Below are positions 26,092 to 35,665 of a stretch of DNA of 64,000 nucleotides, piece after piece (within the stretch, counting starts at the first letter, position 1; the number at the start of each line of letters is the position of its first letter). The notes beneath the pieces were generated by a model. It saw only the letters and a list, made by a program, of their open reading frames with translations, was not told the origin of the DNA and did no database searches. Origin of the DNA: Parahaliea maris. Lineage in GTDB: Bacteria > Pseudomonadota > Gammaproteobacteria > Pseudomonadales > Halieaceae. The position numbers and the translations under genes are program-made. Where the stretch lies: contig NZ_VRZA01000003.1 in the NCBI RefSeq assembly GCF_008064665.1, positions 124,001 through 188,000 on the forward strand, written 5' to 3'.

Positions 26092-27552
26092 ATGACCAAT
26101 CCGCCACTTAGTGTAGCCATCATTGGCGCCGGTATGTCTGGCCTGTGCATGGGGATAAAACTGCGCGACCGGGGCATCGATGACTTCGTGATCCTGGAAA
26201 AATCCGCAGGTGTCGGCGGTACCTGGTACGACAATACCTATCCCGGTGCCTGCTGCGACGTGCCCTCGGTGTTGTACAGCTACTCCTTTGAGCCCAACCC
26301 CTGGTGGTCGCGCAAGTATTCCCCTCACAACGAGATCAGGGCCTACTTTGAGCACTGTGCGGACAAATACGAGCTGCGTTCCCGCTTGCGCCTGGAGACG
26401 CCTGTGTCGACAGCCCGCTTCGACGAGGAAAGGGGTCTCTGGGTGCTTGCGCTCGCCAACGGGGAGCAGATCGAGGCCCGGGCACTGGTCAGTGGCCTGG
26501 GCCAGCTCAACCTGCCTTACACACCGGAGTTCGAGGGCGCCGGGGAATTCACTGGCGAGCAGTTCCACTCCGCGCGCTGGAATCATGATGTCGACCTGAC
26601 CGGCAAGCGGGTGGCGGTTATCGGCAACGCCGCCAGTGCCCTGCAATTCATTCCCCACGTGGCACAGCAGGCAGCCCAGGTAAACGTTTACCAGCGCAGT
26701 GCCAACTACGTGATTCCCCGCAACGACAGCCCCTACACGGCGAAGGAGCAACAGCGCTTCTCGCGGCACCCCTGGTGGCAGAAGCTGCACCGGTTCGGCG
26801 TGTACCTGCGGGCGGAAGGTATTTTCTACCCGACATTGCGCGGCCGCAGCCTGTTGCGGCGCCTGTGGGTCAAATGGTGTCGCGACTACCTGAATGACAA
26901 CATCAGCGACCCCGTGCTCAAAGACAAGCTCACACCAGACTATCCGGTGGGCTGTAAACGCATCCTGATCAGTGACGATTACTACCAGGCGCTGGCGCGG
27001 GACAATGTGGACGTGGTGACGTCGCCGATTACGGGGATATCGGAAGAGGGAGTGTGCACCGAGGATCGTGAACCGCGTCCAGCGGATGTGATCATCTATG
27101 GCACTGGCTTCCGTACCAGCGAGATGCTCAGCGGTGTGCAGTTTACCGGTCGTGACGGCCTCGACCTGCAGCAGGCCTGGCGCGACGGGGCGGAAGCCTA
27201 CCGCGGAGTCTGCGTATCCGGCTTCCCCAACTTCTTCATGCTCTACGGCCCGAACACTAACCTCGGCAGCAACTCCATTATTTTCATGACCGAGCGTCAG
27301 GTAAATTACGCCGTGGCCTGTATCGAGAAACTGCTGACTCACGATCTGCGCAGCCTGGACGTTAACGCCAATGTGATGCGCGACTACAATCGTTATATCC
27401 AGAAAGAACTGGATGGTACGGTTTGGGTAGCTTCCTGTGACAGCTGGTACAAGAACGCCGCCGGCAAGGTCGTAAACAACTGGCCGCGCTCTACCACCTA
27501 CTACTGGTGGCATATGCGTGCGCCTGAATTCACTGATTTTGATATGACGTGA
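26092..27552 (+). CDS. FAD-dependent Baeyer-Villiger-type monooxygenase
   Basis: A 486-residue flavoprotein. The FAD site is GAGMSG (G12-G17), followed by EKSAGVGGTWYDNTYPGACC. The Baeyer-Villiger fingerprint FxGxxxHxxxW is present as F153-TG-EQF-H159-SAR-W163. The NADPH-binding site (VAVIGNAASALQF, about residue 175) has alanine where many members have glycine. Such enzymes oxidise ketones to esters or lactones, often in steroid or terpenoid breakdown. The substrate is not readable here. The ribosome site AAAGGAGA precedes the ATG, and the gene is 10 bp before the DUF938 methyltransferase. Confidence 0.88.
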   Translation: MTNPPLSVAIIGAGMSGLCMGIKLRDRGIDDFVILEKSAGVGGTWYDNTYPGACCDVPSVLYSYSFEPNPWWSRKYSPHNEIRAYFEHCADKYELRSRLRLETPVSTARFDEERGLWVLALANGEQIEARALVSGLGQLNLPYTPEFEGAGEFTGEQFHSARWNHDVDLTGKRVAVIGNAASALQFIPHVAQQAAQVNVYQRSANYVIPRNDSPYTAKEQQRFSRHPWWQKLHRFGVYLRAEGIFYPTLRGRSLLRRLWVKWCRDYLNDNISDPVLKDKLTPDYPVGCKRILISDDYYQALARDNVDVVTSPITGISEEGVCTEDREPRPADVIIYGTGFRTSEMLSGVQFTGRDGLDLQQAWRDGAEAYRGVCVSGFPNFFMLYGPNTNLGSNSIIFMTERQVNYAVACIEKLLTHDLRSLDVNANVMRDYNRYIQKELDGTVWVASCDSWYKNAAGKVVNNWPRSTTYYWWHMRAPEFTDFDMT

Positions 27553-27562
27553 TCGGAGAATA

Positions 27563-28162
27563 ATGGACGGATTGCCCTACTCCCAGGCCTGCGAGAATAA
27601 CAAGGCGCCGATCCTGGCGGTGCTTGAGCGGCTTCTGGCCAATAGCACCCAGGTGTTGGAGATAGGTTCCGGCACCGGGCAGCACGCCACCTGGTTCGCC
27701 GGCCACCTGCCGCACCTGGTCTGGCAGCCCACCGATCTCCACGACCATCTGCCGACACTTTCGCTGCGTTGTGCCATGTATGAGGGCAGCAACCTGTTGC
27801 CGCCGCTGGCTCTGGATGTGTGCCTGCACCCCTGGCCTGCCGAGGTTCACGACGCGGTATTCACGGCCAACAGTTTCCACATCATGTCCTTCGCCGCGGT
27901 GGAGCAGTGTTTCGCTGAACTCGGGCGCCGGGCCCACCCGAATACGCTGCTCTGTGTCTACGGGCCATTCAATTACAACGGCCAGTACACCAGCGAGAGC
28001 AATGCCCGCTTCGACCAGTGGCTGGGGCAACAGCATCCCGACAGTGCCATTCGCGATTTCGAGGCGGTGGATGCGCTGGCGCGGCAGGCGGGGTTCGAGC
28101 TGGTGGAGGACAATGCGATGCCGGCGAATAACCGGTTGTTGGTGTGGCGGAAGCAGGAGTAG
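27563..28162 (+). CDS. DUF938 SAM-dependent methyltransferase-like protein
   Basis: A 199-residue protein of the DUF938 family, a class I methyltransferase fold. Marks are the start YSQACENNKAPIL, the SAM-binding loop VLEIGSGTGQHATWFA and W-Q-P-T-D-L-H, then FTANSFHIMSF and YGPFNYNGQYTSESN. The target is unknown. It lies 10 bp after the monooxygenase and probably shares its transcript. Coding ends at 28162; the following 414 bp are non-coding with repeats. Confidence 0.88.
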   Translation: MDGLPYSQACENNKAPILAVLERLLANSTQVLEIGSGTGQHATWFAGHLPHLVWQPTDLHDHLPTLSLRCAMYEGSNLLPPLALDVCLHPWPAEVHDAVFTANSFHIMSFAAVEQCFAELGRRAHPNTLLCVYGPFNYNGQYTSESNARFDQWLGQQHPDSAIRDFEAVDALARQAGFELVEDNAMPANNRLLVWRKQE

Positions 28163-28576
28163 CCCGCTATTCGATTACGCAATTGTCTGAAGGGTACATG
28201 GTTGAGCACTCCGTAGCTCGGGCGCGAGCTGGGCGCACGCCTCCCCGGACACGCTAAAATCGTGACATCCATGTCGCGCTCCTCAGTCCGAATGCGGCCC
28301 AGACCATCCATGGCCGCTGAAGGTCCGGCGAGGCGCACCCCAGCTCACACCCTGGCTGAGAGCGTAATTCCTCGTTAAACGAAGCGAAGTGAACGAATGC
28401 GAGCGGCTGGCGGAGGAGCGCGTGTGGTACCCGGAACCTTTTCGGGACCGTCAGCGGCATGGATGCCGCTGAAGAGCCCCCAAGGACGGGTTCACGGCGT
28501 GTCCCGAAAAGGTTCCGGGTGCCGCATGCGCGGGTTCAAAACGCACAGACCATGGTCCAGGCGCTTCCTGAAAATG
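28163..28576. repeat. Non-coding palindrome cluster (REP-like)
   Basis: A 414-bp gap between convergent genes. It holds GACATCCATGTC (28264-28275), CCATCCATGG (28304-28313), TCAGCGGCAT-GG-ATGCCGCTGA (28451-28472, 10-bp arms) and a perfect 20-bp inverted repeat with arms at 28429-28448 and 28501-28520 enclosing the last. The common CATGGATG or CATCCATG core and the convergent-gene location are typical of REP-like palindromic units in gammaproteobacteria. The short open frames across it have no protein character. Confidence 0.7.
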
Positions 28577-29740
28577 CTATACACCATCAATCTGCTTGAA
28601 CGGCAACAGCGTCGCCGCCTCTTCCCGGTAGCGATCGATGTGCTGCCGCTCTTCCCGGGTGAAATCTGCCACCGCTGAAGCCAGTCGATGATCGGCAATC
28701 CAGTGATTCGAGTAGGTGTAGACCGGGGTGAAGCCCCGTTGGATCTTGTGCTCGCCCTGGGCGCCGGGGTCGAAGCGTTGCAGGCCCTGCTCGATGCAGT
28801 ACTCGATGCCCTGGTAGTAACAGGCTTCAAAATGCAGGCAGTCGTATTCTGCCTCGCAGCCCCAGTAGCGCCCGTACAGCGTATCGCCGGAGCGGAAATA
28901 CAGCGCCGCGGCCACGTCTTCCCCGTTCAGGTCCGCCACCACCATCATCACCTGGTCGCCCAGTGAGGGCGCCACCTCGGTAAAGAACTCCCTGCTCAGG
29001 TAGCCGCCGTGCCCGCTGCGCTTGGCGTAGGTGAGCTGGTAGAAGCGGTGAAAGCGGGTCCAGTTGTGTGGCTGGATGTCACTGCCCTGCAGGCGCCTGA
29101 GGGTCAGGCCCTGCTCGGCGACCCGTTGGCGCTCCCGGCGCAGGTTCTTGCGCTTGCGGCTGGAGAAGGTGGCGAGGAACTCCTCAAAGTTGGCGAAACC
29201 CCGGTTCAGCCAGTGAAACTGTACCGCGAGGCGCTGGGCGGTTTGCTGCCCCAGCAGCGCGTCGGATTCCTCCCGCGTTGGGAACAGCAGGTGCCAGGAG
29301 GAAATGTCCTGCTCCCCGGCGAGGCGGCGTATGCCCTGCAGCATCAGGGGCCAGATATCCTCCGGCGAATAGCCAGCGGCACAGCACAGCCGGGGTCCTG
29401 TAGCGGGCGTAAAGGGAATGGCGGAAACCAGCTTGGGGTAGTAACTGAGCCCCATGCGCTTCCAGGCGTCGGCCCAGGCCCAGTCGAAGACGTATTCACC
29501 CCAGGAGTGACTCTTGAGGTAGAGGGGCAGCAGGGCGGCCAGCTTCTCGCCCTGCCATAGCAGGGCATGGCAGGGCTGCCAGCCGTTGTCGGCCGTGGTG
29601 CAGTCGCTGTGTTCCAGGCCGTAAAGAAAACCGTGACGCAGGAAGGGATAGTCGTCGCCGGTCAGGGTGTCCCACTCGTCGGCGCTGACGGCGGCCAGGG
29701 TTGCAAGGAATTCGAGGCGGAACTCCGGGTCTGCGCTCAT
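28577..29740 (-). CDS. DUF482 family protein (FemAB/GNAT-like fold)
   Basis: A 387-residue protein of the DUF482/PF04339 family, distantly related to FemAB peptidoglycan transferases and GNAT acyltransferases. Typical blocks are [68 protein letters not shown] and [15 protein letters not shown]. The molecular function is not established. A longer frame starts at 29950, but it lies inside ubiA; the ATG at 29740 overlaps the ubiA stop (ATGA) and gives [11 protein letters not shown]. It ends the ubiC-ubiA-DUF482 gene set. Confidence 0.88.
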   Translation of the reverse strand: MSADPEFRLEFLATLAAVSADEWDTLTGDDYPFLRHGFLYGLEHSDCTTADNGWQPCHALLWQGEKLAALLPLYLKSHSWGEYVFDWAWADAWKRMGLSYYPKLVSAIPFTPATGPRLCCAAGYSPEDIWPLMLQGIRRLAGEQDISSWHLLFPTREESDALLGQQTAQRLAVQFHWLNRGFANFEEFLATFSSRKRKNLRRERQRVAEQGLTLRRLQGSDIQPHNWTRFHRFYQLTYAKRSGHGGYLSREFFTEVAPSLGDQVMMVVADLNGEDVAAALYFRSGDTLYGRYWGCEAEYDCLHFEACYYQGIEYCIEQGLQRFDPGAQGEHKIQRGFTPVYTYSNHWIADHRLASAVADFTREERQHIDRYREEAATLLPFKQIDGV

Positions 29741-30603
29741 GCGGCGCTGGCGTAGTGCAACACGATGCCCAGGAAAACCGCGAACCCGACCCAGTTGTTG
29801 TGCAGGAAGGCGCGGAAGCAGGCCATGCGCTCGCGTTCGCGAATTAGCCACTGGTGGTAGAGGAACAGCCCCGCTACCACCGCGAGGGCCGCGCCGTACC
29901 AGATCCCGAGGCCGAAGGTGAGCCCCGCCATGACCCAGCAGGCCAGGCACAGCAGTTGCAGCAAACCAATGATCAGGCGATCGGCTGTGCCGAACAGTAC
30001 GGCGGTGGACTTGATGCCCACTTTCAGGTCGTCGTCCCGGTCGACCATTGCGTACTCGGTATCAAATACCACGGTCCATAACAAGTTGGCGGCAAACAGC
30101 CACCAGAGTCCGGAGGGCAGGGCGTTTTGCTGGGCGGCGAAGGCCATGGGTATACCCCATGAAAACGCGGCACCCAGGACGACCTGGGGCCAGTGCGTAT
30201 AGCGCTTCATGAAGGGGTAGGTTGCGGTCAGCGCCACTGCGGCGAAGGACAGGGCGATAGTGAAGGGGTTGGTCAGCAGTACCAGGCCGAATGCGGCCAG
30301 GCACAGCCCCAGCATCAACAGGCGGGCTTCAGCGACGCTGACCGCCCCTGTCACCAATGGCCGCTCACAGGTGCGCTTCACTGCCCCGTCGAAATTGCGA
30401 TCGGCCAGGTCATTGACGATGCAACCGGCGGAGCGCATCAGGAAGGTGCCGAGGGTAAATATGACCAACAGGTCGATTTCGGGCAGGCCGCCCGCGGCTA
30501 TCCACAGGGCCCAGTAGGTGGGCCACAGCAGCAGCAGGCTGCCGATGGGCTTGTCGAAGCGTATCAGCTGCAACAGGGCTTGCGGCTTGGCGAGAGTGGT
30601 CAT
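29737..30603 (-). CDS. ubiA: 4-hydroxybenzoate octaprenyltransferase
   Basis: A 288-residue integral membrane prenyltransferase that attaches the polyprenyl tail to 4-hydroxybenzoate in ubiquinone synthesis. The first Asp-rich motif is N64-DLAD68-RNFD72, followed by [10 protein letters not shown]. The second is [20 protein letters not shown]. About eight helices are predicted. The start is ATG 30603. It is 36 bp downstream of ubiC, whose product is its substrate. Confidence 0.95.
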   Translation of the reverse strand: MTTLAKPQALLQLIRFDKPIGSLLLLWPTYWALWIAAGGLPEIDLLVIFTLGTFLMRSAGCIVNDLADRNFDGAVKRTCERPLVTGAVSVAEARLLMLGLCLAAFGLVLLTNPFTIALSFAAVALTATYPFMKRYTHWPQVVLGAAFSWGIPMAFAAQQNALPSGLWWLFAANLLWTVVFDTEYAMVDRDDDLKVGIKSTAVLFGTADRLIIGLLQLLCLACWVMAGLTFGLGIWYGAALAVVAGLFLYHQWLIRERERMACFRAFLHNNWVGFAVFLGIVLHYASAA

Positions 30604-30639
30604 GGCGTTTCGATGGGTGCGTTGGCGTCAGCTGCCAGC

Positions 30640-31257
30640 TTACTGTTTTGGCCGCAGGATTGCAGCGCTGACCTTACCCCGCTGGCTGCGGTGTACCGGG
30701 AGCACGGCACTCCAGGGTCGGAATGGTTCGAGAAAGACCTCACTGACCATTAGTCGCCGGCCGCTGATATCAAAGCAGGAGCGGCGCCCCCAGGCGGCCT
30801 CCCGTTGTCGCAGGAATTCCGGCAGATAGTGGTTGTCCCCGGGGATGGTGGCGAGTTCGAAGGGGCTGCGGTGCATCTGGGGAAAGCGGAAAAGAATCGC
30901 GCCGAGGGCCCGGTTGCGCAGCTGCCGCAGGTGTCGCAGCTCCCCGACCAGGCTGGAAACAGGGAACAGGCTGCGGGCAAACACCAGGGGTTCGTCGTCA
31001 ATGGTCAGGACCACCTCCCGCACCAGGGCGCGCTGGCGCAGTGGCATCGCCAGCAGGCGGCGTTCACTCGGATGCGGCGTCACCCACTCCTGGCGCAGGC
31101 GCCGGACCCTGAACTGGCCCGCGTGACTGGCGATAAGGCGTCCGGTCAGGGAGCCGTCGTCGAGCAGCCAGGCGCGATCGCGGCTGCCGAGCTGGTGGTT
31201 GGCGAATTGGGTTGCGGGGCGCCACTGGGGTTCGGCCTGCGGAAGCGGTACTGGCAC
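30640..31257 (-). CDS. ubiC: Chorismate pyruvate-lyase
   Basis: A 205-residue chorismate lyase making 4-hydroxybenzoate for ubiquinone. Visible UbiC features are LLDDGSLTGRLIA, REVVLTIDDEPLVFARSLFP and ALGAILFRFPQMHRSPFE, containing the Arg and Glu regions that bind substrate. The start is GTG at 31257. It precedes ubiA on the same strand, as in many gammaproteobacteria. Similarity of this small protein is spread over the whole length rather than in one motif. Confidence 0.9.
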   Translation of the reverse strand: MPVPLPQAEPQWRPATQFANHQLGSRDRAWLLDDGSLTGRLIASHAGQFRVRRLRQEWVTPHPSERRLLAMPLRQRALVREVVLTIDDEPLVFARSLFPVSSLVGELRHLRQLRNRALGAILFRFPQMHRSPFELATIPGDNHYLPEFLRQREAAWGRRSCFDISGRRLMVSEVFLEPFRPWSAVLPVHRSQRGKVSAAILRPKQ

Positions 31258-31402
31258 GCTGTCTCTCTGTGTGGGAGTCTCGCGATAAATGCAGGGCGAG
31301 CATGCGGTATCACCTGAAGTGGCGCAAGGTTGGTTTCAGTGATTTATCGGTGGCGGGTCGAATATATGCTACCGTGCACCGCCGGAGCGTCGGTTTCGGC
31401 CC

Positions 31403-31430
31403 TTGCACAATTTTCATACAACCCTATAGT
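31403..31430 (+). promoter_or_regulatory. Candidate sigma-70 promoter of the rubredoxin fusion gene
   Basis: TTGCAC (31403-31408) and TATAGT (31425-31430) are 16 bp apart, about 70 bp before the rubredoxin-reductase start. The surrounding DNA (31405-31445) is locally AT-rich. This is the best promoter match in the 244-bp gap between divergent ubiC and the rubredoxin gene. Confidence 0.5.
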
Positions 31431-31501
31431 GTGCCTCTCCGTTTTTAACCCTGAACTACACCCGCGGTGGCGGACACCGTGAAGCAGAGCGAGTTTTCAG
31501 T

Positions 31502-32872
31502 ATGAGCAAGTGGGAATGTATTGTCTGTGGCCTGATCTACGACGAGAAAGAGGGCTGGCCCGACGATGGCATCGCCCCCGGAACCAAGTGGGAAGATGTG
31601 CCCGAGGACTGGCTCTGCCCTGACTGCGGTGTGGGCAAGGAAGACTTCGAGCTGCTGGAAGAGGCGCCAGTGGATGATGTGCCACATCACGAGGAGCCAG
31701 TGGCGGACAAGGTCCACGCCCCGGTGGTGATTCTGGGCACCGGGTTGGCGGGTTACAACCTGGCCCGGGAATTCCGCAAGCAGGACGAAGATACGCCCCT
31801 GATCCTGATCACGTCCGACGATGGCCGCCCCTATTCCAAGCCGATGCTGTCAACCGGGTACACCAAGGACACCTCGGCCAGTGACCTCGCCCAGTCCGAC
31901 GCCGGCTCCATGGCCAAGCAACTCAAGGCCAGTGTCTGGACCATGACCCACGTCAGCGAGATCGACACCGCCAACCAGATGATCAAGGTGGGCGATGCCC
32001 AGACCGCTATCCACTACGGCAAGCTGGTGCTGGCCGTGGGCGCCCAGGTCATCCAGCCCCCCATCGGTGGTGACGGCCTCGACAAGGTCTACTCGGTCAA
32101 CGATCTGCTGGACTACGACGATTTCCGCACGGCAGTGAAGAAAAACGACGTCAGGAAGGTCTGCATTATCGGCGGCGGCCTGATCGGTTGCGAATTCACC
32201 AACGACCTGCTGAACGGTGGATTCGAGGTGGAGACCGTCGACCCCCTCGCCTACTGCCTGCCGACCCTGCTGCCCGAACCGGCTGGCAAGGCGGTGCAGG
32301 CGGCCCTGGAAGCCAAGGGTGCGACCTTCCACTTCGGCCCGCTGGTCACCGAGGTAAACAAGGCCGAGCAAGGTGTTGTGGTTTCACTGAACAATGGCCA
32401 GACCATCAGCGCCGACCTGGTCGTTTCCGCCGTAGGTGTGCGTCCGCGCATCGATCTGGCCCAGGCTTCCGGTATCAGCACCAACCGCGGGGTGGTGACC
32501 AACCGCCTGCTGGAGACCAGCGCGCCCAATGTCTATGCCCTGGGCGACTGTGCCGAGGTAGAGGGTCATGTGCTGGTCTACGTGGCTCCGCTGATGGCCG
32601 CGGCCCGCGCCCTGGGTAAAACCCTGGCCGGTGAGCCGACGGAAGTGGCCTACCCGGCCATGCCGGTCACCATCAAGACCCCGGCCTGTCCGGTGGTGGT
32701 GGCGCCCCCCGCGGTGGGTGCTGCTGGCGACTGGAGTTTCGAGGTCGATGGCAACAACGTGAAAGCGGAGTTCCGCGACACCGCTGGTGCGCTGCTGGGC
32801 TTCGCACTCACCGGTGAGGCTACCAAGGCCAAACTGGCGCTGCAGAAAGAGCTGCCGGTCATCCTCGGTTGA
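31502..32872 (+). CDS. Rubredoxin-rubredoxin reductase fusion protein
   Basis: A 456-residue two-domain protein. Residues 1-53 are a rubredoxin with iron ligands C6, C9, C39 and C42 (ECIVCG and CPDCG). After an acidic linker (about 54-72) comes an FAD/NAD(P)H-dependent reductase with FAD site G79-TGLAG-84, an NAD site [13 protein letters not shown] and the FAD-ribityl motif VYALGDCAE. The usual arrangement in Pseudomonas is separate rubA and rubB genes supplying electrons to alkane hydroxylase or other acceptors; here both are one chain. No hydroxylase gene is visible nearby, so the partner is unknown. Confidence 0.92.
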   Translation: MSKWECIVCGLIYDEKEGWPDDGIAPGTKWEDVPEDWLCPDCGVGKEDFELLEEAPVDDVPHHEEPVADKVHAPVVILGTGLAGYNLAREFRKQDEDTPLILITSDDGRPYSKPMLSTGYTKDTSASDLAQSDAGSMAKQLKASVWTMTHVSEIDTANQMIKVGDAQTAIHYGKLVLAVGAQVIQPPIGGDGLDKVYSVNDLLDYDDFRTAVKKNDVRKVCIIGGGLIGCEFTNDLLNGGFEVETVDPLAYCLPTLLPEPAGKAVQAALEAKGATFHFGPLVTEVNKAEQGVVVSLNNGQTISADLVVSAVGVRPRIDLAQASGISTNRGVVTNRLLETSAPNVYALGDCAEVEGHVLVYVAPLMAAARALGKTLAGEPTEVAYPAMPVTIKTPACPVVVAPPAVGAAGDWSFEVDGNNVKAEFRDTAGALLGFALTGEATKAKLALQKELPVILG

Positions 32873-33450
32873 GCTCACAGCCAGTCACAGCCGGGGAAGC
32901 CGAAGAGCAGACCCGGTCCTGGCTTGCCGAATTTGTTGTGGGGCTGAACCTGTGCCCCTTTGCCCGCCCCCTGCTCAGCTCACCGGCGTTGCGGATCAGC
33001 GTTTGCAGTGCCCACGAGCGGGCAGACCTGCACCACGCCTTCCTCGCTGAGCTGGACCTGCTGCAGTCCCGGTCGGAAGCGGACATTGCCACTACCCTGC
33101 TGGTTTTTCCGCAGGCACTGGCAGGGTTTGACGACTACCTGGATTTTCTTGCCGAGGCCCAGCCCATGCTGGAACAGGTCGGGCTGGACGGTGTTGTGCA
33201 GTTGGCGAGTTTCCACCCGGACTATCGCTTCGAGGGCGAGCCGGAGGATGCGGCCAGTCATTTCACCAACCGCTCGCCCTGGCCCACTGTGCACCTGTTG
33301 CGCGAGGCCATGCTGACCCGGCTGTTGGCAAGCTACCCGGACCCCGAAAGCATCCCCGAGGACAACATCGCTCACCTGGAGCGCCTCGGGCGGGAAGAGC
33401 TCGAAGGTCGCTGGCAGGCCCTTTTCGACGCCCCTGGCCGGCCTCGCTAA
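32869..33450 (+). CDS. DUF1415 family protein
   Basis: A 193-residue protein of the DUF1415 family, function unknown. Family blocks are [13 protein letters not shown] near the N-terminus, [46 protein letters not shown] (split here as two stretches, [12 protein letters not shown] and [11 protein letters not shown]) and the C-terminal [14 protein letters not shown]. The apparent start is TTG at 32869, overlapping the stop of the rubredoxin fusion, which suggests translational coupling. The end overlaps the convergent recG stop by four bases. Confidence 0.85.
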   Translation: MSSQPVTAGEAEEQTRSWLAEFVVGLNLCPFARPLLSSPALRISVCSAHERADLHHAFLAELDLLQSRSEADIATTLLVFPQALAGFDDYLDFLAEAQPMLEQVGLDGVVQLASFHPDYRFEGEPEDAASHFTNRSPWPTVHLLREAMLTRLLASYPDPESIPEDNIAHLERLGREELEGRWQALFDAPGRPR

Positions 33451-35570
33451 ACGCTGGCAAAGCGCTGCCGGTCGCCGGTCCAGCGGCGCACCAGCGCCGA
33501 TTCCCGCTGTGTGTCCCGGCTCAGTTCAGCTCCTACCCTGCGCGCTTCGTCGAGCAGGTCTTCATGCACGCTGAGGTCGGCAATCCGGAAGCTCATATCA
33601 CCGGTTTGTCGGGTCCCGAGCACCTCGCCCGGGCCCCGCAGGGCCAGGTCCTTCTCGGCAATGTAGAACCCGTCGTTGCTCTCCCGCATGGCGGCGAGGC
33701 GCTCCTTGCCGTGCTGCGACAGCGGGGTCTGGTACAGCAGTACACAGTGGCTCGCCGCCTGGCCGCGACCGACCCGGCCGCGCAGCTGGTGCAACTGTGC
33801 CAGCCCCAGTCGCTCGGGATTCTCGATCACCATCAGGCTGGCATTGGGGACGTCCACGCCCACTTCGATGACGGTGGTGGCGACCAGCAGTGAAATCTCG
33901 CCCGCCTTGAAGTCGCGCATCACCGCCTCTTTCTCCGCCGCCTTGAGGCGGCCGTGGATCAGGCCGATGCGCAGATCTGGCAGCGCTTCGGCCAGTTCAG
34001 CGGCGGTGGACTCGGCAGCCTGTGCCTGCAGCACGTCGCTTTCCTCCACCAGGGTACAGACCCAGTAGGCCTGTCGGCCGTCAGCACAGGCGCTGGCTAC
34101 CCTTTCGATCACCTGGTTTCGACGAGCCGAATCGATCAGCGCAGTAGTGACCGGCTGGCGCCCCGGGGGTAGTTCGTCGATCACCGAGCAATCGAGGTCG
34201 GCGTAAGCGACCATCGACAGGGTGCGGGGAATCGGGGTGGCGGTCATCACGAGCTGGTGCGGCCTGCCGCTGCGGCCCCGGGCTTTTTCGGTCAGTGACA
34301 GGCGCTGGTGAACCCCGAAGCGGTGCTGTTCGTCCACGATCACCAGCCCCAGGCGATGGAATTCCACATCCGCCTGGAACAGGGCGTGGGTGCCCACCAG
34401 CAGGCCGGTCTCGCCACAGGCCAGCGCGGCGAGGATGTCGCGCCGGGCAGCGGCGCGGGTCTTGCCGGTGAGCAGTACCGGCTCTATGCCCAGCGCAGCC
34501 AGCCAGGAGCCGAAGTTCTGGCGGTGCTGTTCGGCCAGAATCTCGGTGGGAGCCATCACCGCCACCTGGAAACCGTTGCTGATGGCTTGCAGGGCGGCGC
34601 AAGCGGCAACCAGGGTCTTGCCGGAACCGACATCCCCCTGTAACAGCCGCAGCATGGGTTGCTGGCGAGCCAGGTCGTGACTGATCTCACTGATAACCCG
34701 CTGCTGGGCACCGGTGGGTGTGAAGGGCAGTGCCCCGAGCAGTTGCCGATACTCCCGCTCGCGAGCGGGTAGTGCCGGTGCCTCCACGCTCAGTTGCTGC
34801 TGTCGCAGGCGCAGCAGGGCGAGGTTGTGCGCCACGAGCTCCTCCAGCGCCAGGCGCAACTGGGCGGGGTGGCGCCCCTCCTGCAGCTGGCCCAGGGGGA
34901 CATCCGGCGGCGGGTTGTGCAGGTAGTGCAGCGCCTGGACCAGGCTGTAGCCGTGGCTGTGCTGTGGGGGCAGCAGGTCCTGTGGTGCGGCGCGCGCCAG
35001 CAGGGCCAGGGCCTGGCTGCAGAGATTGCGCCACTGGCCCTGGCTGATGCCGGTGGTGGTCGGGTAGATGGGGGTCAGCCGTTCCTCGTTGACCGTTTCA
35101 CCCTCTTCCAGCTGCCGGTATTCGGGGTGGTACATTTCCAGGCCGCTGCTGCCGCGGCGCACGTTGCCGTAGCACCGCAGCCGGGTGCCGGTGCGCAGGT
35201 TGTTCTTCTGGGCAGCGCTGAAGTGAAAGAAACGCAGGGTGAGGGTACCGCTGCCATCCTGGACCCGGGCGACCAGGCTGCGGCGCCGGCCGAAGACGAT
35301 ATCCGCGGCCCGCACTTCCGCCTCAACAACAGCGTCGACTCCGGCCTGCAATGCGGCGATGGGGGTGACCCGGGTGCGGTCCTGGTAGCGCAATGGCAGG
35401 TGGAACAGCAAGTCCTCCACCCCGTGAACGCCGTAGTCGGCGAGCTTCTGCGCGAGTTTGGGGCCGACACCACGCAGGCTTTGCAGGGGCTGGTCCGCCA
35501 GCCTCTCGCTGATCAAACCGTTTCCCCCCTCGCCCAGCCCCGGCTCGTCAGGCCCCGGCGAGGCCGGCAA
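33447..35570 (-). CDS. recG: ATP-dependent DNA helicase RecG
   Basis: A 707-residue (maximum) branched-DNA helicase that remodels stalled forks and recombination intermediates. The N-terminal wedge/OB domain begins LQSLRGVGPKLAQKLADYG. Helicase motifs are Walker A (LLQGDVGSGKTLVA), DEQHRFG, TATPIPRTLS, and the C-terminal VATTVIEVGVDVPNAS and QLRGRVGRG. No in-frame ATG precedes the domain. The start is either TTG at 35570 or a TTG at residue 19 (LISERLADQPLQ) behind a GAGGGGGG site. In Pseudomonas recG also lies downstream of the spoT region. Confidence 0.94.
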   Translation of the reverse strand: MPASPGPDEPGLGEGGNGLISERLADQPLQSLRGVGPKLAQKLADYGVHGVEDLLFHLPLRYQDRTRVTPIAALQAGVDAVVEAEVRAADIVFGRRRSLVARVQDGSGTLTLRFFHFSAAQKNNLRTGTRLRCYGNVRRGSSGLEMYHPEYRQLEEGETVNEERLTPIYPTTTGISQGQWRNLCSQALALLARAAPQDLLPPQHSHGYSLVQALHYLHNPPPDVPLGQLQEGRHPAQLRLALEELVAHNLALLRLRQQQLSVEAPALPAREREYRQLLGALPFTPTGAQQRVISEISHDLARQQPMLRLLQGDVGSGKTLVAACAALQAISNGFQVAVMAPTEILAEQHRQNFGSWLAALGIEPVLLTGKTRAAARRDILAALACGETGLLVGTHALFQADVEFHRLGLVIVDEQHRFGVHQRLSLTEKARGRSGRPHQLVMTATPIPRTLSMVAYADLDCSVIDELPPGRQPVTTALIDSARRNQVIERVASACADGRQAYWVCTLVEESDVLQAQAAESTAAELAEALPDLRIGLIHGRLKAAEKEAVMRDFKAGEISLLVATTVIEVGVDVPNASLMVIENPERLGLAQLHQLRGRVGRGQAASHCVLLYQTPLSQHGKERLAAMRESNDGFYIAEKDLALRGPGEVLGTRQTGDMSFRIADLSVHEDLLDEARRVGAELSRDTQRESALVRRWTGDRQRFASV

Positions 35571-35665
35571 CTCGAGATCGGCTTGCCGGCTGTGTCTGTC
35601 GCGGTCATGATGCCCCGTAAACTGTTAATCATTCATCGTATCTGACAGGGAGTGTACCTGCAGTG

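Noticed and set aside
25813-27513. A 566-codon minus-strand open frame opposite the monooxygenase
   Set aside because: The plus strand encodes a clear FAD monooxygenase with all expected motifs; the antisense frame has none.
28254-28678. Short open frames in the palindrome cluster at 28.2-28.6 kb
   Set aside because: They cross the inverted repeats, have no protein character, and overlap the end of the DUF482 gene on the other strand.
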